Source: Gallionella sp. (GTDB taxonomy: Bacteria; Pseudomonadota; Gammaproteobacteria; Burkholderiales; Gallionellaceae). Taken from it: a DNA stretch of 64,000 nt. The position numbers were made by a program, and so were the translations under genes. The notes beneath the pieces were generated by a model. That model ran no database searches and was not told the DNA's origin. It saw only the letters and a list, made by a program, of their open reading frames with translations. How positions within the stretch are numbered: the first letter of the stretch is position 1; every line of letters starts with the position of its first letter. Shown piece by piece: positions 8,466 through 16,932 of this stretch. The stretch is from assembly GCA_028687575.1 (NCBI GenBank), contig JAQTZW010000001.1, forward strand, positions 294,098-358,097, in the 5' to 3' direction.

Positions 8466-8607
8466 CTGGTCAGGCGGCTGCGGAACTCGCGCTGCGCGCT
8501 CAGACAGTCCTCGCCGACGACCCCTGACCCGCCTGCGCTACTCGGCGGCGCACAGGGGAGCTTGAAAAGCCGGTTTTGTGTGCGCTGCGCGCACGCCTTT
8601 GGTGGAG

Positions 8608-8633
8608 CGCGAGGAGGGCGCGCCCTCCTCGCG
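8608..8633. repeat. 26-bp perfect palindrome
   Basis: The sequence reads identically on both strands across 8608-8633, with the 20-bp core GAGGAGGGCG/CGCCCTCCTC at 8611-8630. It sits between the two inverted copies of the structured repeat. No T tract follows, so it is not an ordinary terminator. Confidence 0.7.
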
Positions 8634-8780
8634 GGGTGGGGGTTCCGGTTTTGATTTATTTCCCCTGAGAGCCGCCTCGTTCTGGCGCAAACGGGCGGTG
8701 CATTTGGGCGAGCACTGTCTGAGCACGTGGCCGCGTAGCGGATCGTGCGAGTTGCGCAGCCCCGCCCGTTTGCGTCGGAA

Positions 8781-8927
8781 CGAGGGAACCGCCGCAGGCG
8801 GCGGCGAACCGGGGGCGATTTCTTTTGGTTCCTTTTCTTGGCAAGACAAGAAAAGCAACTTGCTGCCGGTCAACCACCGGCGGTTTTGGTCAAGCTATCC
8901 GGCACCATGCCCGCTGGAAATTGCGCC
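8781..8927 (-). repeat. Structured intergenic repeat, copy 2 (inverted)
   Basis: Reverse complement of the 8303-8465 unit with many substitutions. Both hairpins are retained: CTTTTCTTG (8832-8840) with CAAGAAAAG (8847-8855), and GCCGGT (8875-8880) with ACCGGC (8886-8891). Flanking sequence also matches copy 1 (CCGGCACCATGCCCGCTGGAAATTGCGCC against GGCGCAATATCCAACGGGCATTGCGCCGG). Confidence 0.7.
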
Positions 8928-9056
8928 GAACCTTGCTGTTTATGGGGATGGCGGGACAACAGAAAACCGTGGTCTGTCACCTATTATTCTTTTCCTCGAC
9001 CCTGCTCAGGGCAGGTATGGCGACCATGCTACGAAGCTAGACCTGACCCTAGACTC

Positions 9057-9815
9057 CTAGATGCCCCTAGACTCCTGGACTCCTGCATGAAGCCGAATTA
9101 TGTGGCGCATAAAAGATGACGAAATTTCAAACACGAACTCGATTTCTTCCTCCACTACTGCGTCGTCGTGTTTGATGTATGTGTTTTGGTATTTCGCGTA
9201 GTAGTCGATCAGCTTCGAGAACATGTTCGAGAACTCTTTCGATCCACCAGCCTCGCTGACGAAACTGCCGACATTGCCGAGCTGGTTTTCGAGAGACTTA
9301 TCGTTCTTGAAAACACTTTTTAGTAATAGCTCCAAGCTGAGGCGGAGATCATCAAGTAAGTTTCTGCTGAAGATTCCGTGTTTGTATTTGTGAATTGCCT
9401 GCAAATACAACTCTAGTGCATTAGGGAAACTGTCGAGCCAGTGGCGCGTTTCTTCGGTGAGTGTCTCGTTAAGCTTAGAAAACTCGTCTTTGGGGGCTAG
9501 GTGCGCGAATTGGGAGACGAGCTTTACCTTTAGCGATTTCAGCTCGTCGTATTGCTTGTTGGAAAAGGTTCGGTGACTACACAACTCTCGAATAATTTTG
9601 AATTGAAGAGGGGGAGGGAAGCACTTCAGATTTTCTAGCAGCGCAGTTCGTTTGTTTGGGGCTTCAAACGGATAAGCTGCGTGAGGGATATTGATGTTGT
9701 ACTCGACAGCGTAGGCGTTAAAGGCTTTCACAACTTCGTTTCCACTTAAACCTCGGTTGGTATCAGCCAAGATGTCAGAAGCTAAGCTCAGAAAAGGGAG
9801 AGGGATATGCGGCAC
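9057..9815 (-). CDS. Predicted abortive-infection-like (AbiJ/HEPN-like) protein
   Basis: 252 residues from GTG 9815. I do not recognise a named family with certainty. The N-terminal part (SDILADTNRGLSGNEVVKAFNAY, NKRTALLENL) resembles N-terminal modules of AbiJ-type phage-defence proteins. The all-helical C-terminal half (YKHGIFSRNLLDDLRLSLELLLK, LIDYYAKYQNTYIKHDDAVVEEEIEFVFEISSSFMRHIIRL) resembles a HEPN/abortive-infection C-terminal domain, with YIKH as the only possible active-site-like motif. Stands alone on the minus strand between a repeat cluster and an IS1111-type relic. The sequence 19 bases upstream of its start (CTCTAAC then GAATGAAAG) is the same kind of junction as in the cassette array, so it may be a stranded integron cassette. 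AT-rich relative to neighbours. Confidence 0.55.
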   Translation of the reverse strand: MPHIPLPFLSLASDILADTNRGLSGNEVVKAFNAYAVEYNINIPHAAYPFEAPNKRTALLENLKCFPPPLQFKIIRELCSHRTFSNKQYDELKSLKVKLVSQFAHLAPKDEFSKLNETLTEETRHWLDSFPNALELYLQAIHKYKHGIFSRNLLDDLRLSLELLLKSVFKNDKSLENQLGNVGSFVSEAGGSKEFSNMFSKLIDYYAKYQNTYIKHDDAVVEEEIEFVFEISSSFMRHIIRLHAGVQESRGI

Positions 9816-10172
9816 GAGATGTATAGCCTCTAACGAATGAAAGAAACTTCCCCAACCCGCAGGGGCAGTGAAGTTTCGGCGAGCGGCATCGAATGTGCCA
9901 CGATGGAATTTGCAGATTTCATCAAAACCGACGAGAGGGTGGAAGTGGCGGCATTATCACCGTCGGCATCGCGCTTGCCAAGATTGTTTTTTCGGTACAG
10001 GGGGTTAACGAGTCTGCCCGGACGTAACGGTGCAAGTCGAGGGTGGCCGTGAGCCATTGCCGCCGCCGCCCTCTGCGTAGCTGTCACCCGGCCCGCCCGG
10101 CGCTTCGTGCCGATCAGGAACGAACTGTTTGCTATCATGGCGTCCCCGTACCAATCCGACGCATACCCGCCC
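9816..10172. other. Region between the Abi-like gene and rep
   Basis: Filled mostly by the IS1111-type relic (9835-10112). From 10113 to 10172 is the rep upstream region. In-frame codons extend the rep ORF to 10107, but that extension (MPIRNELFAIMASPYQSDAYPP) is not part of the helicase family and overlaps the relic. No other gene is visible. Confidence 0.6.
9835..10112 (+). mobile_element. Decayed 5' end of an IS1111/IS110-family element (copy A)
   Basis: The first 102 bases match, position for position, the left ends at 60807 and 63881 (shared GGCA-N7-TGCC and GATGGAATTTGCAGATTTCATC). Next comes a broken transposase start that translates as IITVGIALAKIVFSVQGVNE; intact relatives read SIITVGIDLAKNVFSVHG. 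The catalytic Asp codon of the first motif has become Ala, a stop follows, and traces of the HHWAR region (CACCCGGCCCGCC) persist near 10090. No right end was found; the relic ends before rep. Confidence 0.7.
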
Positions 10173-12167
10173 ATGTTAAGCAAACTCAATTCCGTGCAGC
10201 GCGAGGCAGCTAAGTATCTCGGCGGGCCGTTGCTGGTGCTGGCCGGGGCGGGTAGCGGCAAGACGCGGGTCATCACCCACAAGATCGCCTATCTGGTCGA
10301 GGAATGCGGCTACGAGGCGCGCAACATCGCGGCGATCACCTTTACCAACAAGGCCGCCAACGAGATGCGCGAACGCGTCGGCCATCTGTTGCAGGGCAAG
10401 AATGCCAAGGGCCTGGTGGTCAGCACCTTCCATTCGCTGGGCATGAACATCCTGCGCCAGGAGGCGAAACTGCTGGGCTACAAGCCGCAGTTCTCCATCC
10501 TGGATGGCAGCGACACCTGGAAAATCATCAGCGAACTTTCCAATTCGACCGACAAGCAGGAGTTGCGCGACATCCAGACGCAACTGTCCAACTGGAAATC
10601 GGCTTTCATCTCGCCGGAGCAGGCCATCGCCCAGCCCGGCAGCCGCGAGGGCGAGGCGCATGCGCGGCTCTACCTGCGCTATCAGGAGACCTTGCGCGCC
10701 TATCAGGCGGTGGATTTCGACGATCTGATCCACCTGCCGGTGGTGCTGTTCAAGGATCACCCGGAGGCGCTGGAGCGCTGGCAGCACAGGCTGCGCTACT
10801 TGCTAATAGACGAGTATCAGGACACCAACGATTGCCAGTATCAGCTGACGCGGCTGCTGGCCGGGCCGCGCGCGGCGTTCACCGCCGTGGGCGACGACGA
10901 TCAGGCGATCTACGCCTGGCGGGGGGCCAGCATCGAGAACCTGCACAACCTGCGCACCGATTATCCCAATCTGCGGGTCATCAAGCTGGAGCAGAATTAC
11001 CGCTCTTCGCAGCGCATCCTCAAGGTGGCGAACCATCTGATCAACCACAATACCAAGGTGTTCGAGAAGCGGTTATGGAGCGAGCACGGCATCGGCGACC
11101 CGATCCGCGTGTATGCGGCGCGCGACGAGGAGCACGAGGCCGAGAGCGTGGTGATGAAGCTGCTGTCGCACAAGTTCGAGTGCAAATGCAAGTTTTCGGA
11201 CTACGCCATCCTGTATCGCAGCAACTACCTGGCGCGCATCTTCGAGGAGCATCTGCGCGCCCAGCGCGTGCCCTACACGGTCAGCGGTGGCACGTCGTTC
11301 TTCGACAAGGCCGAGATCAAGGACATCACTTCCTATCTGCGGCTGATCGCCAATCCGGACGACGACCCGGCCTTCATCCGCGCCATCACCACACCCAAGC
11401 GCGGCATCGGCAACGCCACGCTGGAGAAGCTGGGCAATCTGGCCGGCAGCCGTCATGTCAGCCTGTTCGAGGCGGCTTTCGACGCGCAGCTGGAAGATCT
11501 GCTGCCGCCGCGACAATACGAAGACCTGATGCTGTTCTGCCTCTTCATCAGCCGCATCGCTGACCGGGCAGAGGCCGACCCGTGCGGCGAGTTGCTGGAC
11601 GAGTTGCTGCGCGCCATCCACTACGAAGCTTGGCTGTACGACTCCTTCGAGTCGCGTCAGGCCGAGGGCAAGTGGAAGAACGTGGAAGATTTCACCGGCT
11701 GGTTGAAGCGCAAGGCCGAGGCCGACGACAAGTCGCTGCTGGAGATGGTGCAGACCATCGCGCTGATCAACATGCTGGACGGCAAGGATCAGGAGTCTGA
11801 CGCGGTGACGCTGTCCACGCTGCACGCGGCCAAGGGGCTGGAGTTCCCGCATGTGTTCATCATCGGTGCGGAAGAGGACATCCTGCCGTTCCGCGACAGC
11901 GACGAGAAGGGCATAGAGGAAGAGCGCCGCTTGATGTATGTCGGCATCACCCGCGCCGAACGCAGCCTGCAAATCAGCTACTGCAAGCGCCGCCGGCGCG
12001 GCAAGGACTGGGCGCTGTGCGAGTCCAGCCGCTTTCTGGACGAGATGCCCGAGGACGAACTGGTCTATGCCGGCATCCATGCCGAGGCGGCGCAGACCGT
12101 GACCAAGGAGGAGGGGCTGGACAAGCTGGCCAAACTCAAGGCGATGCTGAACAAGGCGGGGTCGTGA
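10173..12167 (+). CDS. rep: Rep/UvrD-family ATP-dependent DNA helicase
   Basis: 664 residues from ATG 10173 (MLSKLNSVQREAAKYLGGPLLVLAG); the longer ORF-track start at 10107 is rejected because homologues begin here. Superfamily 1A 3'-5' helicase that helps replication forks pass protein blocks. Motifs in order: AGAGSGKTRV (I), TFTNKAANEMRERV (Ia), DEYQDTN (II), GDDDQAIYAWRGA (III), TLHAAKGLEFPHVF (V) and YVGITRAERSLQI (VI). The ~665-residue length and sequence fit Rep rather than UvrD (~720). Overlaps or abuts the DUF455 gene. Confidence 0.92.
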   Translation: MLSKLNSVQREAAKYLGGPLLVLAGAGSGKTRVITHKIAYLVEECGYEARNIAAITFTNKAANEMRERVGHLLQGKNAKGLVVSTFHSLGMNILRQEAKLLGYKPQFSILDGSDTWKIISELSNSTDKQELRDIQTQLSNWKSAFISPEQAIAQPGSREGEAHARLYLRYQETLRAYQAVDFDDLIHLPVVLFKDHPEALERWQHRLRYLLIDEYQDTNDCQYQLTRLLAGPRAAFTAVGDDDQAIYAWRGASIENLHNLRTDYPNLRVIKLEQNYRSSQRILKVANHLINHNTKVFEKRLWSEHGIGDPIRVYAARDEEHEAESVVMKLLSHKFECKCKFSDYAILYRSNYLARIFEEHLRAQRVPYTVSGGTSFFDKAEIKDITSYLRLIANPDDDPAFIRAITTPKRGIGNATLEKLGNLAGSRHVSLFEAAFDAQLEDLLPPRQYEDLMLFCLFISRIADRAEADPCGELLDELLRAIHYEAWLYDSFESRQAEGKWKNVEDFTGWLKRKAEADDKSLLEMVQTIALINMLDGKDQESDAVTLSTLHAAKGLEFPHVFIIGAEEDILPFRDSDEKGIEEERRLMYVGITRAERSLQISYCKRRRRGKDWALCESSRFLDEMPEDELVYAGIHAEAAQTVTKEEGLDKLAKLKAMLNKAGS

Positions 12168-12169
12168 GT

Positions 12170-12976
12170 ATGGAGACACCAGCGGAATTGCGGCAGGCCG
12201 CGCTGTTGTTGCTGCGCGAGCGCGATGTGGCGCAGAAAGCGGCGGGCGTACACCGGATGGCGGAAAACTGGCGTGCAGGAAACATGGCGCTGGACGCGTA
12301 TGGCGAATTGGCTGAGCCGTCGGATATCCCCGGACAGCCCGACAGACCATCGCTGATCGCGCCGATGTCGGTCAAGCGTCGGAAAATGAGTACCCCGGAA
12401 GGCCGCGCCGCGATGATCCACGCCTTGGTGCATATCGAATTCAACGCGATCAATCTGGCGCTGGATGCGGTGTGGCGCTTTGCCGGGCTACCGGAAGCGT
12501 ATTACGCAGACTGGTTGAAAGTCGCCGACGAGGAGGCCTTGCATTTCTCCCTGCTGGCCGGGCATCTACAGTCTATGGGCTACGGCTATGGCGACTTTCC
12601 GGCCCATAACGGCCTGTGGGAGGTGGCTGCCCGAACCAGTGGCGATGTGCTGGCACGGATGGCGCTGGTGCCGCGCACGCTGGAGGCACGCGGGCTGGAT
12701 GCCGTGCCGGTGCTGCGCGCCAAATTATTGCAGGCTGGCGACGAGGCGGCGGGCGCGATACTGGACATCATCCTGCGTGACGAGATCGGCCATGTCGGCA
12801 TCGGCAACCGCTGGTATGGGCATCTTTGTCGGCAGCGGGGCATGGAGCCCGTCGCCACCTATCGGTGTTTGGCGGAGACATATTCCGCACCCTTGCCACG
12901 CGGGCCTTTCAATCTTTCTGCGCGGCAGGCGGCGGGTTTCTCAGAGGCGGAGTTGGCTGACTTGGTGAAACCGTGA
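12170..12976 (+). CDS. DUF455 ferritin-like protein
   Basis: 268 residues from ATG 12170, or 270 from GTG 12164 overlapping the rep stop. DUF455 family, predicted ferritin-like four-helix di-iron protein. Metal-binding type motifs are HALVHIEFNAINLALDAVWRF (Glu/His), ADEEALHFSLL and LRDEIGHVGIGNRWY. The reaction is unknown; relatives are described only as ferritin-like or tRNA-hydroxylase-like. The ORF-track start at 12017 lies inside rep and is not used. Confidence 0.85.
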   Translation: METPAELRQAALLLLRERDVAQKAAGVHRMAENWRAGNMALDAYGELAEPSDIPGQPDRPSLIAPMSVKRRKMSTPEGRAAMIHALVHIEFNAINLALDAVWRFAGLPEAYYADWLKVADEEALHFSLLAGHLQSMGYGYGDFPAHNGLWEVAARTSGDVLARMALVPRTLEARGLDAVPVLRAKLLQAGDEAAGAILDIILRDEIGHVGIGNRWYGHLCRQRGMEPVATYRCLAETYSAPLPRGPFNLSARQAAGFSEAELADLVKP

Positions 12977-13096
12977 GAATAGGCCATTGGATATATAGGA
13001 GAAATGCCTCGCAGGCGGTAGAATCCCGCCTCGCCAGATTCAATCAACAAGATTTTTATGTGATGGCAGGATTTTATTTTGTGTCGGGGGACATCC

Positions 13097-13297
13097 ATGC
13101 TTGATATTGTTAATACGCTTGGTAATTCGTTGATTCCGCATAAGTCGGAAACGTACAGTTGTCCAGTTTGCAAAACATCCCACCTGGGCCGCACCAGAAG
13201 ACGGCTGGTTGATCGTGTGATTAGTCAGTTCGTTCCGGTGAAACGTTGCCGGTGCGAGGTTTGCGGGTGGCAGGGCAACTTCGTTCATATGGGGTAA
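13097..13297 (+). CDS. Small zinc-ribbon protein, unknown function
   Basis: 66 residues from ATG 13097. Two cysteine pairs, YSCPVC and CRCEVCGW, about 28 residues apart, suggest a zinc ribbon. The segment between is basic (GRTRRRLVDRV). Small solitary proteins of this pattern occur in betaproteobacteria. ATG 13079-frame upstream residues (MCRGTS) are an alternative start. No operon partner; the rhodanese gene begins 150 bases later. Confidence 0.6.
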   Translation: MLDIVNTLGNSLIPHKSETYSCPVCKTSHLGRTRRRLVDRVISQFVPVKRCRCEVCGWQGNFVHMG

Positions 13298-13447
13298 TAA
13301 ACGGATTTTTCGGTAAGTTCTTTGGCGGTAACCCTATTTCTTCGTGCATCGTCTCCTTGGCGATGTGTCTGTATTATTCCGTTTCAAGCGTGACGTGACA
13401 GGCTGAGTCGTGATAGATTCCCGGCCTGTTTAGTGCTTGAGGCGATT

Positions 13448-13837
13448 ATGAATTCGAACAAGATTTTCTGGATAATAGCCATCCTGTTGGGCGTGGTGCT
13501 GGTGTCTCAGCGCCTGCAGGCATCTCAGGGCGTTGATGTGAAGCAGGCGCAGGCGATGGTCAGCCAGGGTGCGTTGCTGTTGGATGTTCGTGAACCCGAC
13601 GAATATGCTGCCGTACACGCGGTAAACGCCAAGCTGATCCCGCTCGGTCAATTGAGCTCGCATCTTTCCGACATTGCAGCCTATAAAGATAAGCCCATCG
13701 TGGTGATCTGTCATTCTGGACGTCGCTCTGCAAAGGCCGTTGGATTGCTGCAGGAGGCCGGTTTTACCCGAGTCAGCAATGTTGCCGGCGGCACCAGCGC
13801 CTGGGAGCAGGCCGGTCTGGATGTGGTTCGCAGGTAA
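13448..13837 (+). CDS. Membrane-anchored rhodanese-domain protein
   Basis: 129 residues from ATG 13448. One N-terminal helix (KIFWIIAILLGVVLVSQRL) anchors a single rhodanese domain. LLDVREPDEYA is the CH2-like motif. The active-site loop CHSGRRS carries the catalytic cysteine that would hold a persulfide. Likely a sulfurtransferase facing the periplasm; acceptor unknown. The track start 13433 adds five residues without support. Confidence 0.88.
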   Translation: MNSNKIFWIIAILLGVVLVSQRLQASQGVDVKQAQAMVSQGALLLDVREPDEYAAVHAVNAKLIPLGQLSSHLSDIAAYKDKPIVVICHSGRRSAKAVGLLQEAGFTRVSNVAGGTSAWEQAGLDVVRR

Positions 13838-13916
13838 CACCAATGGCTGTTGCGTGTTTGGCCTATCTGTTGCCGCATGGCACAATCGCCGCCTGTAAAT
13901 ATTCTCCCGAAAATCC

Positions 13917-14762
13917 ATGCTGAGTTATCGCCACGCCTTCCATGCCGGCAATCATGCCGATGTGCTGAAACATTTCGTCGAAGTTCAGTTGTTGCGCTAT
14001 CTGACGCTAAAGGACAAGCCGTTCTGGTACATAGACACCCATGCCGGGGCGGGGTGTTATGCGCTGGATAGCGGTTATGCCGCACAGAATGCCGAGTACG
14101 AAAGCGGCATCGCACGTCTGTGGCAACAGGATGACCTGCCTGCCGCGCTGGCGGGATATCTGGCGCTGGTGAAAAATCTCAACCCAGATGGACAGATGAA
14201 ACTGTATCCCGGTTCACCGCTGGTGGCGGCTGAACTGCTGCGCGAGCAGGACAGGATGCGGTTGTTCGAGCTGCATCCTACCGACAGCGAACTCCTTGAG
14301 CAAAATTTCAGCGGATATGGCGCACAGGTGCTCACACAGCGGGCCGATGGCTTTGGCGCGCTGAAAGCCTTGTTGCCACCGCCGCCACGTCGCGCGCTGG
14401 TGCTGATGGATCCGCCCTATGAAGAGAAACAGGATTACCAGCGCGTGGTGACCGCGCTGGGCGAAGGCCTCAAGCGCTTTGCCAACGGCATCTACGCAGT
14501 GTGGTATCCGCAATTGCAGCGGGCCGAATCGCGTCAGTTGCCGGAGCGGCTAAAGCAGCTGCCGGTAAAGAGTTGGCTGCATGTTGCGCTGACGGTGCAG
14601 CACGAGAGTGAGGACGGTTTCGGGATGCACGGCAGCGGTATGTTCGTACTCAATCCGCCCTGGACGTTGCACGGGGAGTTGCAGGAGGTGATGCCCTACC
14701 TGGTGCGCCTGCTCGGACAGGATGCAGGGGCCGGATTTACGCTGGAACAGCAGGCGGCCTAG
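13917..14762 (+). CDS. rlmJ: 23S rRNA (adenine-2030-N6)-methyltransferase RlmJ
   Basis: 281 residues. Begins with the family signature MLSYRHAFHAGNHADVLKHF. SAM-binding IDTHAGAGCY follows, and the N6-adenine methyltransferase motif DPPYEEKQDY is at about 163. The C-terminal part PWTLHGELQEVMPYL is also family-typical. Methylates A2030 of 23S rRNA. Normal length. Confidence 0.95.
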   Translation: MLSYRHAFHAGNHADVLKHFVEVQLLRYLTLKDKPFWYIDTHAGAGCYALDSGYAAQNAEYESGIARLWQQDDLPAALAGYLALVKNLNPDGQMKLYPGSPLVAAELLREQDRMRLFELHPTDSELLEQNFSGYGAQVLTQRADGFGALKALLPPPPRRALVLMDPPYEEKQDYQRVVTALGEGLKRFANGIYAVWYPQLQRAESRQLPERLKQLPVKSWLHVALTVQHESEDGFGMHGSGMFVLNPPWTLHGELQEVMPYLVRLLGQDAGAGFTLEQQAA

Positions 14763-14796
14763 TTATGAATCGGATATTGACGGAATAGAGGGAAAG

Positions 14797-16929
14797 ATGG
14801 CAGATAAACATATATGGAATTTCTTCCGTGCAGGCGGGTTCGATCAGGTGCAGATAAACAGCGGCGCGGATATGCTGGCGCTGAAGGAACTGAATCAGAA
14901 ACTGTGGGTGGCGTTGAGTTGTCCGACACGCGGTGTTGAGTTCGACTCCCGTACGTTGGATCTGATAGACGGCGACAATGATGCTCATGTGCGCGTAAAT
15001 GAGGTACTTGCGGCAATCGCCTGGGCCGGTGCGCTGCTGAAGTCTGCCGATTTATTGATTGAGGGCTCGGACAGGCTGGCGCTTTCCGACATCAATGACG
15101 ACAGTGCGGAGGGCAAGCAGGTGCGCGTTGCTGCGCAACACATACTTAAATCGCTGGGTAAGGCCGATGTGGGTGAGATCTCGCTGGCAGACATGAGTGA
15201 CAGCGAGAAATTGCTGGCGGCACAGATCTTCAACGGCGACGGCGTGGTCGGGGCTGAACAAACCGAGGATGCCGAGTTGCGCGCCGTCATCGCAGATATC
15301 GCTAAATGCGGTGGGACGTTGACTGGCAAGGGGGGTGACGACGGTATTAGTCAGGAGATATCTGATAAATTTTTTGCTGAGGCCGATGCCTATGTTCAGT
15401 GGCATGCGAAAAGTACCAACGATGCCGCCATTCTGTTCTTGGGAGAACAGACCCATACAGCGGCGGAGGCTTTGCACGCCGTTTTCGACAAGGTGAACGA
15501 TTATTTCACCCGTTGCCAGTTGGCCGCCTATGACACCCGCGCGGCGTTGCCTTTGAGTCGAGCCGTAGAAGACTATCAGCAGATCGCTTCGCAAAGTCTT
15601 TCGGCACAAAGTGCAGAATTGGCCAATTTCCCGCTGGCAACGGTGGCGGCTGACAAGCCGCTGTCGCTGGCGGCAGGCATCAATCCCGCCTGGCAGACAA
15701 AAATGGACGCCTTGCGCACTCAGGTCATCGTGCCGCTGTCCGGCGCCAAGGACAGCCTTGCGGCTGGCGAGTGGGCCGAACTGTGCGCCCGCTTCGCGCC
15801 GTTCGACGCCTGGCTGGCGGCCAAGCCTGCCACACCCGTCGAGCAACTGGGTGTGGCACGCCTGCTCGACTTGCTGGATGGTGGCTGGAAAGCCGCAGTG
15901 GATGGACTGATTGCGCAGGACAAGGCGGTCGAGGAAGAAATCAAAGCGATCAATGAACTCGAAAAACTGCTGCGCTACAAGCGCGACCTGTTTGCGCTGG
16001 TTAATAATTTCGTTTCATTCCGCAATTTTTATACTGGTAAGGACAAAGCCATCTTTCAGATTGGCACGCTGTATCTGGACGGCCGCAGCTGCGAGTTGTG
16101 CGTCAAGGTGGACGATGTGGCAAAACATGCGGCCTTCGCCGCCTCAAGCGGTGTGTGTCTGGTGTATTGCGACTGCGTGCGCAATGGTGGCAAGGAGAAG
16201 ATGAGCATCGCCGCTGCTTTCACAGCAGGCGACTCTGATTACCTGATGGTCGGGCGCAACGGCGTGTTCTACGACCGTAGCGGAGTGGACTGGGATGCTG
16301 GCATCGTGCGCATCATTGATCACCCGATCAGCCTGCGTCAGGCATTTTGGATGCCGTACAAAAAGCTGGCCAAGATGATTAGCGAAAATTTGCAGAAATT
16401 CGCCGCTTCCAAGGCCAGTGCGGCGGAGGGCAATATGCTCAAGGCAGTGGATGCGGGCGGAAAATCTGTCAGTGCCGGGCCAAGCGAGCCGCCCAAGCCT
16501 TTCGATGTGGGTAAGTTTGCCGGTATTTTTGCGGCTATTGGTTTGGCGATTGGTGCCATTGGCGGAATACTGGCCTCCATCGTCAGCGGCTTGGTCAGCT
16601 TGGCGTTATGGCAGATGCCTTTGGCGCTGGCTGGCTTGATGTTGTTGATTTCCGGGCCATCGGTGGCGCTGGCCTGGTTCAAGCTGAAGAAGCGCAGCCT
16701 GGCGCCGATACTGGACGCCAACGGCTGGGCGATCAACGCGCGGGCGCGCATCAATATCCCGTTTGGTACTTCGCTAACCAGTCTGGCAAATTTGCCGGAG
16801 GGGGCGAACCGCTCCCTATTCGATCCCTATGCCGACAAAAAGTCCGTCTGGCCCTACTATGCGCTGGGCCTGCTGACAATCGCGGCACTGGTCGCCCTGT
16901 GGTATTTCGGGATTTTCGGGTCTCGCTAG
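14797..16929 (+). CDS. Large unknown protein with acidic EF-hand-like loops and C-terminal membrane helices
   Basis: 710 residues from ATG 14797, preceded by GAGGGA. Family not recognised. Near the N-terminus DLIDGDNDAHVRVNEVLAAIAWA and later IFNGDGVVGAEQTEDAELR look like Ca-binding EF-hand loops, but this is by eye only. The long middle is soluble, acidic and helical. The region around SSGVCLVYCDCVRNGG is cysteine-rich. From about 590 two or three hydrophobic helices appear (FAGIFAAIGLAIGAIGGILASIVSGL; MPLALAGLMLLISG), with a last one at the C-terminus (YYALGLLTIAALVALWYF). The predicted topology puts the bulk on one side of the inner membrane. Next gene starts 3 bases later. The track start 14722 overlaps rlmJ and is rejected. 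Confidence 0.75.
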   Translation: MADKHIWNFFRAGGFDQVQINSGADMLALKELNQKLWVALSCPTRGVEFDSRTLDLIDGDNDAHVRVNEVLAAIAWAGALLKSADLLIEGSDRLALSDINDDSAEGKQVRVAAQHILKSLGKADVGEISLADMSDSEKLLAAQIFNGDGVVGAEQTEDAELRAVIADIAKCGGTLTGKGGDDGISQEISDKFFAEADAYVQWHAKSTNDAAILFLGEQTHTAAEALHAVFDKVNDYFTRCQLAAYDTRAALPLSRAVEDYQQIASQSLSAQSAELANFPLATVAADKPLSLAAGINPAWQTKMDALRTQVIVPLSGAKDSLAAGEWAELCARFAPFDAWLAAKPATPVEQLGVARLLDLLDGGWKAAVDGLIAQDKAVEEEIKAINELEKLLRYKRDLFALVNNFVSFRNFYTGKDKAIFQIGTLYLDGRSCELCVKVDDVAKHAAFAASSGVCLVYCDCVRNGGKEKMSIAAAFTAGDSDYLMVGRNGVFYDRSGVDWDAGIVRIIDHPISLRQAFWMPYKKLAKMISENLQKFAASKASAAEGNMLKAVDAGGKSVSAGPSEPPKPFDVGKFAGIFAAIGLAIGAIGGILASIVSGLVSLALWQMPLALAGLMLLISGPSVALAWFKLKKRSLAPILDANGWAINARARINIPFGTSLTSLANLPEGANRSLFDPYADKKSVWPYYALGLLTIAALVALWYFGIFGSR

Positions 16930-16932
16930 CTG

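Larger units (their letters stand above)
8037..9056. other. 1-kb stretch with no credible gene
   Basis: ORFs here are short, mutually overlapping and low-complexity (RRRR, PPPP runs), and match only the frame shadows of palindromic repeats. The stretch holds a C/G-rich palindrome (8167-8259), an inverted pair of structured repeats, a 26-bp palindrome between them, and near the end a degenerate direct repeat of CCTAGACTCCT (about 9049-9083). It looks like a repeat cluster bounding an acquired gene. Confidence 0.6.

Noticed and set aside
8361-9119. Several 60-160 aa ORFs in the repeat cluster
   Set aside because: Arg/Pro/Ser-rich, overlapping on both strands and explained by palindromic repeats; no start signals or families.
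9830-10282. Minus-strand 150-aa ORF over the IS relic and rep start
   Set aside because: Antisense to the transposase relic and to rep; the resemblance to the 60802 minus-strand ORF comes from the shared IS leader, not from a gene.
10304-11563. 419-aa plus-frame ORF inside rep
   Set aside because: High-GC frame shadow rich in Arg/Gly/Ala, while the rep frame carries all helicase motifs.
11073-12350. 425-aa minus-strand ORF under rep
   Set aside because: Antisense GC-rich open frame without domain features.
13000-13035. CRISPR-like or repeat array near the zinc-ribbon gene
   Set aside because: Only one small GGCGG/CCGCC hairpin is present; no repeated spacer pattern. No CRISPR array was seen anywhere in the window.
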